Source: Iris pallida (Eukaryota; Streptophyta; Magnoliopsida; Asparagales; Iridaceae). Taken from it: a stretch of 64,000 bases of DNA. The notes under the pieces were generated by a model. That model did no database searches and was not told where the DNA came from. It saw only the letters and a list, made by a program, of their open reading frames with translations. The position numbers and the translations under genes were made by a program. The stretch covers positions 124,001-188,000 of the forward strand of contig JANAVB010004104.1 in the NCBI GenBank assembly GCA_029216955.1, in the 5' to 3' direction. Below, piece by piece: positions 10,048-22,022 of this stretch (position 1 is the stretch's first letter; each line of letters starts with the position of its first letter).

Positions 10048-13000
10048 TGTAACGCTCCAGAACCAGAATACTGGAGAGCGGGAGCATACATAGCCAGCTA
10101 CGTATAATGAAATGGAATCCATCCCACTATACGGTCACGGCTGTCTAGATATATGAGGGTTTAACTACAATCCATCAGTCTCCTATGGTCAATAACAAGC
10201 CTAATTGTCTCAATCTCACGCAAACAAGTAAAGTTACAAGACGTAAGATCACCAAACATACAATAATAAGGCGTCCCAAACATTACATATTTAGCTGATC
10301 ATGAAGCTGGTCGTTACAAAATGTGAGGACTAGAAAGAGTTTAGTCATACATGATCAACCCTAGGATCTGTCAATCATGTTACAGCCCGTAGGCAGACAA
10401 TAATAAGGTATACAATACGAGCTAACATGTGCTCGTCGGCTAAATGCCTCAAAATAAATTTTTTACAATAGAGTGGGAGAGCAAAAATAAACCCACTCGT
10501 TGCCCTGGTCACGTCTGATGGTCACCATCGGGCTGGAAGGTCGGTAGATCCTCTGAAGCTGGTCCGAAATCTCGTCACACAAAATCAGCTGGGTCAGATC
10601 CCAGAAAGAGCAAGTGCCACAAAGGAGGCTTCACTTAAGAACTAAAACCAGCACATCAGAAAAAAAATATATATTAAAGCAGTTAAAAGATCTTGAAGTA
10701 AAAGAATAACAACAGTCATAATGGGGTATGAGAGAACCATTCAAGTAGTCAGGTCACAGCCCTTAAACCAAACAAGGACCGAGGTTGCAACCCTTCACCT
10801 GAATAGAACTCCGTCTCCAATCTTGTTGGTAAGGTAAAATATTACAAGCATGACGTGGAGTACAATAAGACAATAAACGAAGAGAGGACTTAGAACTGTT
10901 CCGGAAGCTAGGTTATAACCCTTAAACCAAACAAGGACCGGGGTTGTAACCCTTCGCCTGAACATAATTTAGCCTCTGATCTATATTGTTAAAAGTGACA
11001 ATCATGCGATCAAGCCTGCAATAATCGAGCACTGAAACTGTACCATACAATCATTCCCGGCCAATCAGAACTACGACTTTCTATATTAGCTAACTAGGGT
11101 TATCACAACATGCAGTGAGATGTTCCTTCAGCCACAAGCCCTGCAGCTAATCCAGGTTATCTAGGCGACTTGGGTTCATTTAAGCAATGCCTCATTATTT
11201 CCATATATCAGTGAATTTAGACTTGCGTCCTACTCGTCGGCAGGCTGCATGTCCCACAATGGTGGCCGGGATAATGGGATCGCCTGTAACTTGGGAAATC
11301 TCTCACGACTACTGAATTATTCTAGTTATTTGCCTGAGCCGTTTACAGTAGGTACCCCTGACCGTGGTACTCAGGGATCCCTTTCTTAGACATAATGCAA
11401 ATATTACCAGTTCAATTGTACAAACACAATCATCCTCGGTGTCCAGGCCATACAATCTTGTCATGTCATATTCACTGTCAGGAGTGCACTGCGTCGGACC
11501 ACTATCATGTCATGTCAAAAGTGCACCACAACGGGTCACCATCGTGTCAGAGAACAATTAATTTAACACAAGTACACATATATTAATTAAATATTAAAAA
11601 GGCAAGGGCTGTGGGGGACTCATGCGGCTCGGGAAATTTCCATGCGGCCCGCAGTCACTTGCCCATGCGGCTAAGCAATTAAGAGAATATAAAAATAATA
11701 ATAATAATAAATATAATAATAAAATGCATTAAAGTAATACATTCACCATGCCATATGCGGCTGGCTTAAGGAGTCACATTAAGAAGAGGCATATATATAT
11801 GCATTTAAGAATGTATTTGAAGAGTGCATTAAAATGCATTCTCAACTGCTTATTCGGCTGGCTCTCCAAAAGAAAATGCATAAAATGCAATTAAGAATGC
11901 ATTCAAGGAATGCATTAATTGCATTCTAAAGGGGTTCATGCGGCTGGCCTTTCCAAGGAAAGGAAAAGAAAATGCATTAAAAAATGCAATTAAGAATGCA
12001 TTCAAAGAATGCATTAATTGCATTCTAAAGGGGTTCATGCGGCTGGCCTTTCCAAGGAAAGCAAAAGAAAATGCATTAGAAAAATGCAATTAATAATGCA
12101 TTCAAAGAATACATTAATTGCATTCTTCCATGCATTAAAGGAATGCATTGGGAAAAGAAATGCCTTAGGAAAGTAAGTGTATTAATGAATGCATAAAAAT
12201 GCATTAGTGAATGCATTACATGCATCCCTGGAATGATATGCGGCTGATGCATCAAAATGCATTAGGAAAAGTAAATGTATTACTTAATGCATAAAATGCC
12301 TTAGTGAATGCATTACATGCATTCCAGGAATGATATGCGGCTGATGCATCAAATGCATTAAATAATGCTTTAAATGCCATGCGGCTGACGCATGAAAAAT
12401 TCCTCAAAATGCATTACATGCATTCTTTGAGTGCCATGCGGCTGACTTAAGAAATTGTATTAATCAATGCATTTAAGCATTAAAGTATTGAGGAAGCTAT
12501 GCGGCTGATTCTCCAGAATTGCATTAAATATAACAAGTATGCCTGCATGCGGCCCATCTTTTAGCATGTGCATGGGGCCATATATATTTCCTCATGCGGC
12601 TGAAAATGGTCCCCATGCGGCCAAGAATGGTTTTCTCATATATGCTGATGCATGCAAGGCTATGGGTGCCAGCATTAAATGCTAAGCCATGATAATGTGG
12701 CCAATCATTAATGCTAAGCTTGCTCCCACGTGCATGCATTTAATGCTAAGGTGGCTATGTGTATTCCCATGCGGCTACAATTAGCATTTGCAAATGTATA
12801 GGAGATAAAATAATACAATTCTATATAAAGCCTTGCGGCTGACCAAAATCCCATAGGTAAAATTTGGACCAAACGAAATTCTCGGCATCATGGGATCATC
12901 AACTAGTAAAATATGCCAGTTTGATAGATCGAAACTCCTGAAAACCGAAAATACCACAAAGCTAGATTTACAAAAATTTAACCATGGAAATGAAAATTGC

Positions 13001-13378
13001 TAAATTCTAAAGTGGGTTAGAAACACATTAGGAAGACAATGGAACAAATAAAAATAGAATTCCTCCATGAAGCAAGATGCACTTGCCTAAGCTCTCCCTC
13101 TCTCTTTCTTTCCTGGTGGTTGAAGAAGTAATGGTGGTAAAGAAGAAGTAATGAAGAGAGAGAAATGTTAGTGGGATATTTAATAAAGAGGGTGGTGGTA
13201 GGTGGAATATTTAATAAAAGTGGTGGTATGTGGGAGTGGTTTAGTCCACACAAAAACCGAACCATGCAAAACCAAGCCGAACCAAGTCAAGTCGGGCCGA
13301 ACCAAAATGAGGCATGCAATACGGGTCTAAATACGTACATGTATACCAAAATACGTAATACTAACAATGGTCATTACA
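10048..13378 (-). repeat. GypA 5' LTR (about 3.3 kb)
   Basis: The LTR ends (minus sense) in GCGTTACA at 10048. I place its start at the TGTAATGACC read leftward from 13378. It contains degenerate repeated clauses at 10750-10990 (AACCAAACAAGGACC) that also occur in the GypD LTR (19930-19960), supporting its LTR nature and the family link. A motif-dense segment at about 11600-12840 is listed separately. A CT-rich leader-like stretch is read on the minus strand near 13170-13080. No coding potential is seen. Confidence 0.75.
11600..12840. repeat. Motif-dense segment: ATGCGGCT and AATGCATT repeats, with a 99-bp tandem repeat
   Basis: Across about 1.2 kb of the GypA LTR, variants of ATGCGGCT recur about 16 times, and the palindrome AATGCATT and relatives recur dozens of times. 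Between about 11865 and 12130 they form about 2.5 copies of a 99-bp tandem unit (GGCTGGCCTTTCCAAGGAAAG at 11942 and 12041). TGCATG, the core of the RY motif of plant B3 factors, also occurs several times. A (TAA)-rich run lies at 11695-11720. Confidence 0.8.
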
Positions 13379-14268
13379 TACTTGTAATATTTTAATACGA
13401 CACATGAAGACTGAACTCAGTACAAGACGGACGACAGCTCGCACATGCTTTGTTAAATGTTTTAAGTCTGTATTTTACACTTTTATTGAGTCTAGACATA
13501 TGTAAACTGAGTCGTACTGAGCAATTTGAGACTTAACCTATACCCATGCCTCAAATCAAAAGCTCCACAAAAATCCAAATAAGTCCATTTACCCATTGGA
13601 CTAGTTCTGTGCTCTGGAGACAGAGTTCGGGCTGAACTCTGCCTCCACACAGAGTTTGGGCCAAAATCTGCCTCCTAAAATCCAGGACCCTAATTTTTAG
13701 GGTTGGCTGGATGCAAGTTGTCCAACGGCCAAATTTTTGAATACTTGACCCATAATTCTGGCCGAATTCTGCCTATCTGGTATCCTATAAATAGGCCATG
13801 AATTCTCCCATTTTCAATCATCCAATCTTCTTTTCTCTTCTCTCTAAAGCCTTATACAAGCCATACCCTTCTCATCTAGTAGCCACAAGCTCTCTAAGCC
13901 TCAAAGTGCTCAGTACTTTTCAGTTAGAAGTTTGTGCAAGAGTTCAAGAAGTCGCTTGAAAATTTTCAAGCATCGCCACTGCGATCTCTGTAAGAAGTTG
14001 ACGTGCTCTTCTGAAGAAAAGGTACGGGGTGTAACTACTATTTCACAAATAGTGGATTTAATCCTGAGCTAGAATTTTCAGGCCTGGACTAGTCCTCCAC
14101 GAGGGAAACCAGGTTAAAATTTGCTGTATTTGCGTATGCTTTCTCGCTCTTTACTATTTTCGTATTTACTCTGATTATTTACTGTTGGTGAAAGAGTTTA
14201 ATTTTTAATTGGACATTATGTCATAAACTCTATTCACCCTACCTCTAGAGTTGCCTATTTGTTCTTCA
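13379..14268 (+). repeat. CopB: plus-strand SIRE-type LTR, 5' part displaced by GypA
   Basis: This stretch aligns with the CopA LTR in coding sense. Shared clauses include TTTTATTGAGTCTAG, the GAACTCTGCC repeats, CTATAAATAG (13785-13794) and the end CTCTATTCACC with CCTCTAGAG. It is cut on the left by GypA and abuts GypB integrase at about 14264-14268. Since nothing internal to a copia element lies to its right, it is either a solo LTR or the 3' LTR of a plus-strand element whose body is left of the window. Divergence from CopA implies a different subfamily. Confidence 0.75.
13785..13794 (+). promoter_or_regulatory. TATA box of CopB LTR
   Basis: CTATAAATAG occupies the same place relative to the repeated GAACTCTGCC clauses as in the CopA LTRs, followed by a CT-rich leader. 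Confidence 0.6.
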
Positions 14269-14480
14269 AGTGCGTCGTACTGAACTTCAACTGTGTGCCC
14301 AAGCTTTCCTGCAGGCTCTTCCAGTAATGTGAGGTGAACCGGGTATCCCTGTCGAATACAATACTGACAGGAACTCCATGTAGCCGGTATATGTTCCGCA
14401 TATAGAGAGCTGCAAGCCTTTCGGTGGATAAATCAACCTTGAAAGGAATGAAATGGACGGACTTGGTCAGTCTGTCCACA
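14269..14480 (-). pseudogene. GypB integrase core fragment
   Basis: The minus strand encodes VDRLTKSVHFIPFKVDLS, then [20 protein letters not shown] and WKSLQESLGTQLKFST, part of a chromovirus integrase core. It is bounded on both sides by later insertions: the CopB LTR on the left and the GypC LTR on the right. Residues before VDRLT and after KFST should continue beyond the insertions, but those parts are not in the window. Confidence 0.85.
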
Positions 14481-14485
14481 ATTAC
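14481..14485. repeat. Putative GypC target site ATTAC
   Basis: ATTAC precedes the TGAAAATTTT terminus of the GypC LTR and lies inside the GypB integrase codons. The partner copy was not found because the other end of GypC is missing. Confidence 0.5.
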
Positions 14486-16003
14486 TGAAAATTTTGGCAG
14501 AGTCTACTTTGTATTTATTGATTCCAGAATTTTACAATAGATACAATATATCAATAATCGGTACGCCGACCCCTTCGATGGAGTTTACTATGTACAATAA
14601 TTTAACTTCTTGAAAATGCAAGAGGAGGTTTAATATTGAAAATTTATAGATATAGGATTATGCTAAGGGTTATGCTAACATATAGGTGCCTAAAAACATC
14701 TATTTTAACTAGTTAATCATGATAACACATGATAATTAAATATAATTCCAATATGGACACATTTGAAATATCATGTTAAATTTTTATTTATTCATTCCTA
14801 CATATACATACTAACACAAGTATACACAACCACGCTAGGAAATAAAAAATCTGTATATATTGATTTTTCTTTAAAGTATATAGGTTGAATTTCTAGGTTG
14901 TCAAGACTTATAGGTATCAATGATCTTGTAAGTTCATAATTTTTGTATCCACATATTGTGTCAAGTGTATATAGGTGTATATATATAGGTTTCATGCATA
15001 TATACTTATGTATACATATATAATTATTCCAAGAGTTGTATACATATATGTAGGTTTTATGCATATATAATTATTCCAAGAGTTGTATCCACACATCTAT
15101 ATATATACATATATGATCACACAAATTTATAATTCGAAGTGTCCATTTTTGTGTTGTGTCCTAACCATTGTGTCCAAGTCATACACACATACATAATTGT
15201 GTCCACAAATCGTTCATTATTCAAATTTCTATGCTTATACCCATCTTACATTTTTATAAAATTGAAACTTATCATGAATTTTCATAAATTTTAGAATTAA
15301 AAACTGAATTATATATATATATATATATATATAACAAGTAGAATATTGAAAACCAATTTCCAAGAGGGAAAGAGGGAGAGGACTTGCCATTGTTCCTTGG
15401 ATTAGACCTAGATTTAGCTTTCCAATAATTTTCTAATTTTTGAACCCAACCAATAGTTCAAAATGAATTTGGTTAGTAAAATTCAAACCTAGGTTTGAAA
15501 TTTGGAAGGAAAAGAGAAGGAAAATAGGGTTTTACCTTAGGTTTTTTTAGAGTGGAAGAAGAGGAGTTGAAGGAGGAGGTGGTGTCCGGCGGCGGCGGCG
15601 GCGACGGAGTGGTGGTTGGCGATGGCAGCGGCAGTAATTGCAGCTGCAGCAGTAATTGGGGAGAGAGGGGGAGGGGGAAATAAGAAGGAGAGGTGAAGAG
15701 GATAAAGAAGTATGGAGAGAGAGAGAGAAGGAGAATATATAAAAAAAAGGTGAGGTGGCTTGAGTTGGAGGCTTCTCTCCGTGCTTAAAGCCATGTGTTA
15801 TGGCAAATTGACACCTATTCTAATAACTTGACACCTAGCCATGTGAGGTGTCCATCCTAATATGCAATTTCAAAAATTTTCTAAGGATTTTCCATGCAAG
15901 TTTAAATAATAATAAAAATAAAGAAAATAAAGAAAATATTTATTATCATTATTCTCATTGTCATTAGTGTAATTATTAGGAAAATTTTGATTATGTCATA
16001 ACA
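14486..16003 (-). repeat. GypC 3' LTR (1518 bp)
   Basis: Bounded by TG and CA and followed on the minus-strand upstream side by a polypurine tract. In coding sense it has an AT-rich first part, a TATATA box near 15735, a long CT-rich leader with GCC repeats (about 15720-15560) and an AAG/GTAAAA donor-like site near 15535. A (TA)n run lies at about 15310-15332. No coding region. Confidence 0.85.
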
Positions 16004-16041
16004 TTCTATCCTCCTTAAAAGAAATTTCGTCCTCGAAATTT
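16004..16041 (-). other. GypC polypurine tract with upstream inverted repeat
   Basis: Minus-strand AAGGAGGATAGAA directly precedes the LTR start. Next to it, 16022-16041 is a perfect inverted repeat, AAATTTCG / CGAAATTT around a 4-nt centre. The same arrangement is seen before the PPTs of GypF and LardH. Confidence 0.75.
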
Positions 16042-17020
16042 GTAAGAAGCAAGCAAGTTGAAATGGCAACAACTAAAGTTACCTTGATCATTGAATAGGT
16101 AGGGATATTGTTGTCGCATCTCTTCTTCTCTTTTCCAAGTAGATTCTCCTAGTGTGTCCTTGTTCCAAGATACCCGAACCAATGAAATAGTCTTATTTTT
16201 TTAGAATCTTCTGTCTTCGATCTAGAATCTCCACTAGCTTCTATTCCACATGTAATGTTGGACCCACTATGAGTTCAGAATGATCTAAGATATAATTGGG
16301 ATCTGGCACATATTTTCAAATTTGGGATACATTGAAGACATCATGAAATCCTTCTTGAGAGGGTGGTAAAGCCACTCGGTAGGATACATCTCCTACTCGT
16401 TCCAGAATATCAAATGGGCCTATATATCTTGGACATAGCTTTCCTCTTGTTCCAAATCTGATAGTTCTCTGAGTTGGCAAAATCTTTAAAAACACATGAT
16501 CACTAGCCTTAAAATCCAAGTTTCTTCGATGCTTGTCTGCCCATATTTTATATCGGTCTTGTGCTGCTTGGAGATGACTTCGAATTGTCTTGACCTTGTC
16601 TATAGTTTACGTAACTAGCTCTGGACCCAAGAGTTGACGTTCGCCTACGTCACTCCAACATACTGGTGACCGACACTTCCTTCCATACAAAGCTTCAATT
16701 GGTGCCATTTTAATGCTAGCTTGATAGATGTTGTTATAGGAGAACTCAATCAAATGCAAATGGTCATCCCATGATCCCCCGAAGTCTAAGGTACATGCTG
16801 TTAACATATCTTCGAGGATTTGAATCATCCTTTTCGACTAATCATCTGTTTGTGGATGGTATGCTGTAGTGAACTTCAGGCGTGTACCGAGACTATCTTG
16901 CAGGCTTTTTCAAAACTTAGAGGTAAACCGAGTATCTTTGTCTGAGACGATACTCACCGGTACCCCATATTGACTAACAATATTTTTCATGTACATATCT
17001 GCTAAGAGCTCGGTAGGTTG
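16042..17020 (-). pseudogene. GypC integrase C-terminal half and chromodomain, broken
   Basis: Minus-strand text reads an integrase core ([48 protein letters not shown]), the post-core region ([29 protein letters not shown]) and a chromodomain (EILDRRQKIL, GESTWKREEEM). Several stops (near 16904, 16846, 16607 and 16316) and a frameshift near 16190 break it. An 11-codon piece around WKSLQDSLGTR is present twice, at about 16888-16912 and 17032-17058. This copy is inactive. Confidence 0.85.
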
Positions 17021-17075
17021 ACAGACCCGAGTACCGAGACTATCTTGCAGGCTTTTCCAAACATTTGGACTATCC

Positions 17076-17279
17076 TGTAGTAATGGGCTCCTAATTAAAA
17101 TTTGTAGTGCCTATAGAATTTCCCTTCCTTTATTGAGGTCCCCATCTCTTTTTACCTTTCCTATGGACATTGAGCTTTTAGTTCCATCCAATGACAACAA
17201 AACAAACCATTTTTTGAGGCCAGTAAGCCCTTACCATTTATGGACTACAACAGTTTCCTTTTCCTAACAGATTAGATCA

Positions 17280-17284
<5 letters not shown>
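17076..17284. other. Unclassified interval
   Basis: About 200 bp between the broken end of GypC and the tail of LINE A. No ORF, repeat or element terminus is recognisable in either strand. It could be decayed GypC sequence or original host DNA. It is the only sizeable stretch in the window that I cannot place in an element. Confidence 0.5.
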
Positions 17285-17329
<45 letters not shown>

Positions 17330-17699
17330 AGGGATTTTATTAATAGGTGAAAGGGGGTGCCGGGAGATAGCCCGTGCACCTACAAAATCTCCAACGACGG
17401 AAGGACGCCAGGAAAGAAAGGACAAAGGATGAAGACACAGCTGGGGCCAGGAGAGACCGGACTCAACAACACAAAGCCATACCGGGCTAATCCGGGTGAC
17501 ACAAAAGAAAGGGGAGAAAAGGGATGGGCAAGCCCCGAAACAAGCGCTCGAACGAAGTGAGGGCCGGGGGACACCAGGCCCTCTCCGCGGCACCCAGACT
17601 ACAGAGGGCTCTGAGGCTGGTCGGTAGCATCTTACACCGACAACTGTTAGAGCAAAGGTACCATGGCGCCGCAGACACCGACCTTTTCTTGCGTTTGGA

Positions 17700-19305
17700 G
17701 GCCAGGTATGCCTCTGTATTGGAATGATCGCTATTCTGAATGCCAAGAGTCGCGTCGAAGGCCTGTTCGACCTCCAATATTCTGGTTGGAATCGAGGGGA
17801 CATGTTCCAGGTGGTCTTCCATTGCACGAATGACGGCGTATTCCTTGATCGCCTGCTCTGGTGAGCTAACCTCAACAATCCGTTCAAAGTAATCTCGCAA
17901 AAAGGGTGGAGAATCCCTAATCACAATAAGACCATCCGTGATGTGGTTCGCCTCGGGTATTCGAACGCAACCGGTGGCATCCGCGTCGTCAGTGTCCTCT
18001 GCGGCTATTTCTGTGTCTTCTCCAGCCTCGACATCCTCTGGTGCCTGACTGGTGTCCGAAGGGATGTGCTCTACATGTTCCTCGGGTTGATCCTTATCGC
18101 GGATGTCGAATTTGTTGGCGAGGTTGAGAGGAATGGATACGGTGTGAGCGTTAGAACTCTTCTTCAGAACTGTGAGAGATGATGTGGTTCCTTCTGTCTG
18201 GAAGATCCTTTCTACATATGTTTGTCCGATGTTCATAAGCATGTACGATTGGAAATATGCGCCATTGAGGGATTATCAACGGCATTGCTGTTATGCTCAT
18301 GTGGGGGGTCTGATAGTTCTGTGGTGGAGGTTTCAAATTCGTTGTTAGAGTTGAGGCCAGGAGCTATAAAGGACACGATAGCTCTGTTCGATGAGGTAGG
18401 TTTTTGAGTGTCAAAATTTTCAGCACAGGCTTGAAACCGAGTGTGGGTGTTCGGTAAGGGAAGGATGGGAGATTTGGGGGGTTGGTTGTTAGTCCAGGTC
18501 TTATGGGGTGGGGCACTCTTACGTAAATCTTTCTTCTTCAGTTCTGGGTGAGCATGATAACAATGCTCAATGGAGTGGCTGCTCATATGATTGTGTCTGC
18601 AGAAGATGATATTGTTATCATAAATAATTTGCTGGGTGTGTGACCTATGGCCGAGGGAGATTTGAATATGCTTGGGAAGATCCTTCAATAGGTCAAGCTA
18701 ATAGGTTTCTAGTTTCTTCCGCCGCAGCGACAAACATGCCAAAGGAGTTAGCAATGTGCCTGAGGGCCGCGGGGACAAAGCAGATGAGGGGGAGATTGGG
18801 TAGGGTTACCCATGCCGAGACGGTCGCGGAGTCAACCTTGGTGTTGAAGTCCTGGGGCCATCTGACAATTTTTATGGTGTGGGAATCTATCTTGCCTGTG
18901 CCTCGAATCCAAACATTCTTGTGGTCAGATTCAGAAGATAGGTCCAGTAGAATGTGCTTAGGATCCAGGTGGCCACCCTATATGCCGAAGTGAGCCCCCA
19001 GTAGGAAAGATGTAGATCAACGACGCCATTTCTGAGTCAGAGAATGGCACCATGATCTCGTGCGGGTTCGTCGCATAGTCAACTTCGGGGAGGTCAATAT
19101 CGAAAAAGATTTGTGGGGTCCTGACCAAGCGATCAGGTTTGAGCTTGTCAACGTTAGACTGGACGCGGGGCTGTTGAGGGCAAGGGAAGGCCGGTTTCCC
19201 GGTGGTGCATTCACCGAGCTGTGATGGATAAACCCATTGGGGGTCTCGGATGGTGGCGTGTGGAGAGCAGCGGAAGGGTAAGGAAGTGTCGCACCATCCT
19301 GGAAT
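17700..19305 (-). pseudogene. LINE A ORF1 (DUF4283, zinc-knuckle-like), broken
   Basis: On the minus strand, a DUF4283-like segment reads FFDIDLPEVDYATNPHEIMV, then LDPKHILLDL, WIRGTGKID and VTLPNLPLICFVPAALRHIA (about 19110-18750). It is followed by CRHNHMSSHSIEHC (about 18600-18560), close to the Cys-His pattern after DUF4283 in plant LINE ORF1. A Pro/Ser-rich and then acidic C-terminal region follows (18500-17700). Stops near 18990, 18705 and 18640 and at least one frameshift disable it. ORF1 proteins bind LINE RNA; that role is from family knowledge. Confidence 0.72.
19301..19305. repeat. GypD target site GGAAT (single side visible)
   Basis: GGAAT precedes the TGTCACGACC terminus of GypD inside LINE A. 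The partner lies beyond the right edge and cannot be verified. Confidence 0.5.
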
Positions 19306-20387
19306 TGTCACGACCCGTACCCTAGAGTAAGGGCACGAGACGTGGGTACGTCCAGCCTACACCGCAGAATCGGCAGTAGAACGCTGTATATAGGGTCTGT
19401 AAATACTACGACTAAAACAGATAAATGTACCTGTACAGTATATACACTCCGAATGGAGGTGACATAGTAATACAGTCTCAATCACATAAATAAAACTAAG
19501 GTAGATAGCATGAGAGGAAAATAGGATAGATAAAAACATGAAATAAGTTCGAAATCCACACAAGTCCAATGCCAAACACAAAGTCACAGAGTATAGAATA
19601 TAATATAGTGCTATAGTCTGAAAAGTACTAGCTAGCTCGCAGGCCAGACAAACCTAACTAAACTACACTACTCAGGGTGAGCAAAGTCTAGTGGCTCGAC
19701 TATCAAGCCACGGTCCAAGTCTACTCCATCTAATCCGTCCCATAATAGGTCGGGCAATTAACCTCTAAATCATCTGTAAAATTGTCAACGATATCCTGTC
19801 AGGAAAATGAGCAAGTACAAACACTAACAACAGTTCCATGTGAATTGACAAATACTATAAGAGACAGTATAATGAAATACAAGACAAAGATATAGGCGAC
19901 TTGGGGACCATTCGAAGACCGAGTTACCACCCTTAAACCAAACAATGACCGAGGTTGTAACCCTTCCTTCGATCAGAACTTAGTCTCAAATTATGGTACA
20001 GTATAAAGGCAGGTAGAGCATGTGAGTAAATAAAATCATAGCATGGTGAGAAGTACAGAAAGTAAAGCTGAACTGGATATAAGATACGACAATAAATGTA
20101 GAATATGATTTGAACTATTAGGGCGATATGTGATCGGCTTTTAAGTAAGTGACAAGACAAGTTATCCACTTGGCCCGACAATCCACGGTGATCTCACGAA
20201 AAGTCATGTCGGCCAACCTGAATAATAGGCACACGGAGGTATCTGCTACACCCTACGTGAGGTGAGGGTGGCGCTAGCAAAATAGTGACAAGATGCTTTG
20301 ATCACATAACCCCTAATAATTTCCCCATCCCCGAATAGTATCACGGATCCGGACATGGCACGTCATGGCACGGGATCCCATAAGAGG
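19306..20387 (-). repeat. GypD 3' LTR, terminal part (U5 side)
   Basis: Starts TGTCACGACCCGTACCC, matching in style the LardG LTR ends (47004, 54349). It carries the AACCAAACAATGACCGAGG clause also found in the GypA LTR and ends at AGAGG, where the solo LTR is inserted. Confidence 0.75.
20383..20387. repeat. Solo LTR target duplication AGAGG (partner 23761-23765)
   Basis: AGAGG is found immediately before 20388 and immediately after the GACGTTACA end at 23760. Confidence 0.7.
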
Positions 20388-20479
20388 TTTTAAATAAATT
20401 TTAATCCCTATCCAACTAGGAATTTCCACATCCTATAAATATGCAGGTACTCCTCCATAAATTGCTACTATCCACAAAT

Positions 20480-21660
20480 TGTACAACCCAAAAATTTGTG
20501 CATTATGTCCGTGTTCCCTCCCAGTCCCTTATCTTATTCCATCTATTACAATTATATTATTTTCCGTGTCGGACACACCCCGACACACCATCCAAAACCC
20601 TAATCCTAATCCAAATCCTGGGCACCGTCGTGCCGTCTCACGCTGTCTCGACCATTTATCCCAACCTGTCCTCGGCCATCTCCACACACCAACAACCAGC
20701 CCCAACACTCCCACCTCCCGATCAAACCCTTGTCGCCACCATAGCCTCTTCCAAACTATCACCAACATCGCCTCACCCGTTCCCTCGCTGCCACACACCA
20801 ACCTCCTGTCCATCGCCGTACCACCCCAGCTACACCAACACTCCCGGCCATCAACGGCCAAACCCGCCAATCATCAACATCTTTCCGACACCACCACCTC
20901 CATACCCCTCTCTACGACCAAATCTCGACCATCTGCCACAACCACCAGTAGAGCCTATCCTCGATTTCCGAGGACACGACACAACAAGAAAACCCCAAAA
21001 AAATAATATGGGGATCAAAACCTAACCTTCTAGGGCCGCCCACGAGCCAGCGCCGCAGCCCCGTCTTCCCCTCCGGTCGGCCGCGCCGCCATAGGGAACC
21101 ATCCGCCCGCGCCGGCGATGAACGCCGCCCCTCTCTCCTCCCGCTCGCGCCTCCACAACCTCGTCCCCGCGTGTAATTGCCCCGACCGACGAGCTTCGCC
21201 GCGTGCCAAGCCGACCCCCCTTTTTGCTCCTCCCCGCTGACTCTTCCCGCACCTAAGCCTCGCCGCCTACAGGAGGACCCCGCCGTCGCCCGACCTGGCA
21301 TACCCGCCCACGACCATGGAGGCCGTACTTTTTCGATCGTCGCCTCGTGCTCGCTTTCCGTACTCTTCCGAGCCTCCGCAGCCCTCGATTCCCTCTCTCC
21401 GTCTCTCCATCACCATCGGGACAGCCGGAGCTGCCCCGCTCAGAGCCGCCGGCGGAGCCCCCTTTCCCATGCGCCGACTCCACCCTCGAGTGTCGTGCAT
21501 CTTTTCCCCCATCTCCTCCGAGTGGCCGCCGTTTCCCTCCGAGCGCCCCTCCGCCGGATCAGAGCCGCCCCCGCTTCTCTTTTCTCCCTCGCTCCTCCAC
21601 CCTTTCCCTTCTCCTCTCACAGTCCCTCTTTCCTCACTCTCTCCCTCTCTCTCTAAATTC
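20480..21660 (+). other. C-rich, G-poor leader of the solo LTR
   Basis: About 1.2 kb with strong pyrimidine bias on the plus strand: CCCTAATCC-type clauses, then CCG/CCT-rich text ending in CTCTCTCC runs. Several overlapping frames stay open because stop codons are rare in such composition. I see no domain and treat these frames as compositional. Confidence 0.65.
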
Positions 21661-21793
21661 TCACTTTCCTTTTCAATGTAGTGAGATGTTTGTTTATTCG
21701 TGCTGCTCTCCTGGGGAGAACATCTTTGAAAAGGCTTTTGTTATTATATTTTTATTTTGTTTTTTTATTATCATCATAATTATATTTATCATC

Positions 21794-22022
<229 letters not shown>

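Larger units (their letters stand above)
1..13378 (-). mobile_element. GypA: Ty3/gypsy (Tekay-type) retrotransposon, left part outside window
   Basis: A minus-strand Ty3/gypsy element enters from the left edge. From its 5' end (right) it shows an LTR (10048-13378), a primer-site-like block, gag (8746-9750), then protease, RT, RNase H and the start of integrase (1-2354). The rest of integrase, the chromodomain and the 3' LTR lie outside the window. CopA interrupts gag at 2360-8740 with a 5-bp target duplication. Stops, a frameshift and a lost RT catalytic Asp show it is not autonomous now. The right LTR edge is set at a TTACA end at 13378, beyond which CopB LTR sequence begins. The TSD cannot be checked because the left end is missing. 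Confidence 0.85.
14486..17075 (-). mobile_element. GypC: Ty3/gypsy fragment with 3' LTR, chromodomain and integrase
   Basis: A minus-strand gypsy remnant with one LTR (14486-16003), a polypurine tract, chromodomain and integrase. It stops near 17020-17075 in a local duplication. Its LTR ends (TGTTATGACA and CCAAAATTTTCA in coding sense) and its 1.5-kb length differ from the 3-4 kb LTRs of GypA, GypD and GypF, so it is a separate family. Its inner half and 5' LTR are absent. Confidence 0.82.
17285..19305 (-). mobile_element. LINE A: L1-type LINE with ORF1 but no ORF2, 5' end cut by GypD
   Basis: A minus-strand LINE ends at the left in a (TA)n tail (about 17285-17325), preceded by CTATTAATAAAATCCCTGG. 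Upstream are a GC-rich 3' UTR and a broken ORF1 with DUF4283 and a zinc-knuckle-like region. There is no endonuclease or RT between ORF1 and the tail. GypD is inserted at 19306, so the 5' end lies beyond it. The 3' end is nearly the same as that of LINE B (CTATTAATAAAAT...TGG then TA repeats), so LINE A may have used a related LINE's machinery. Confidence 0.75.

Noticed and set aside
17076..17284. Possible host exon
   Set aside because: Stops in all frames I checked, no splice-bounded ORF and no recognisable protein text.
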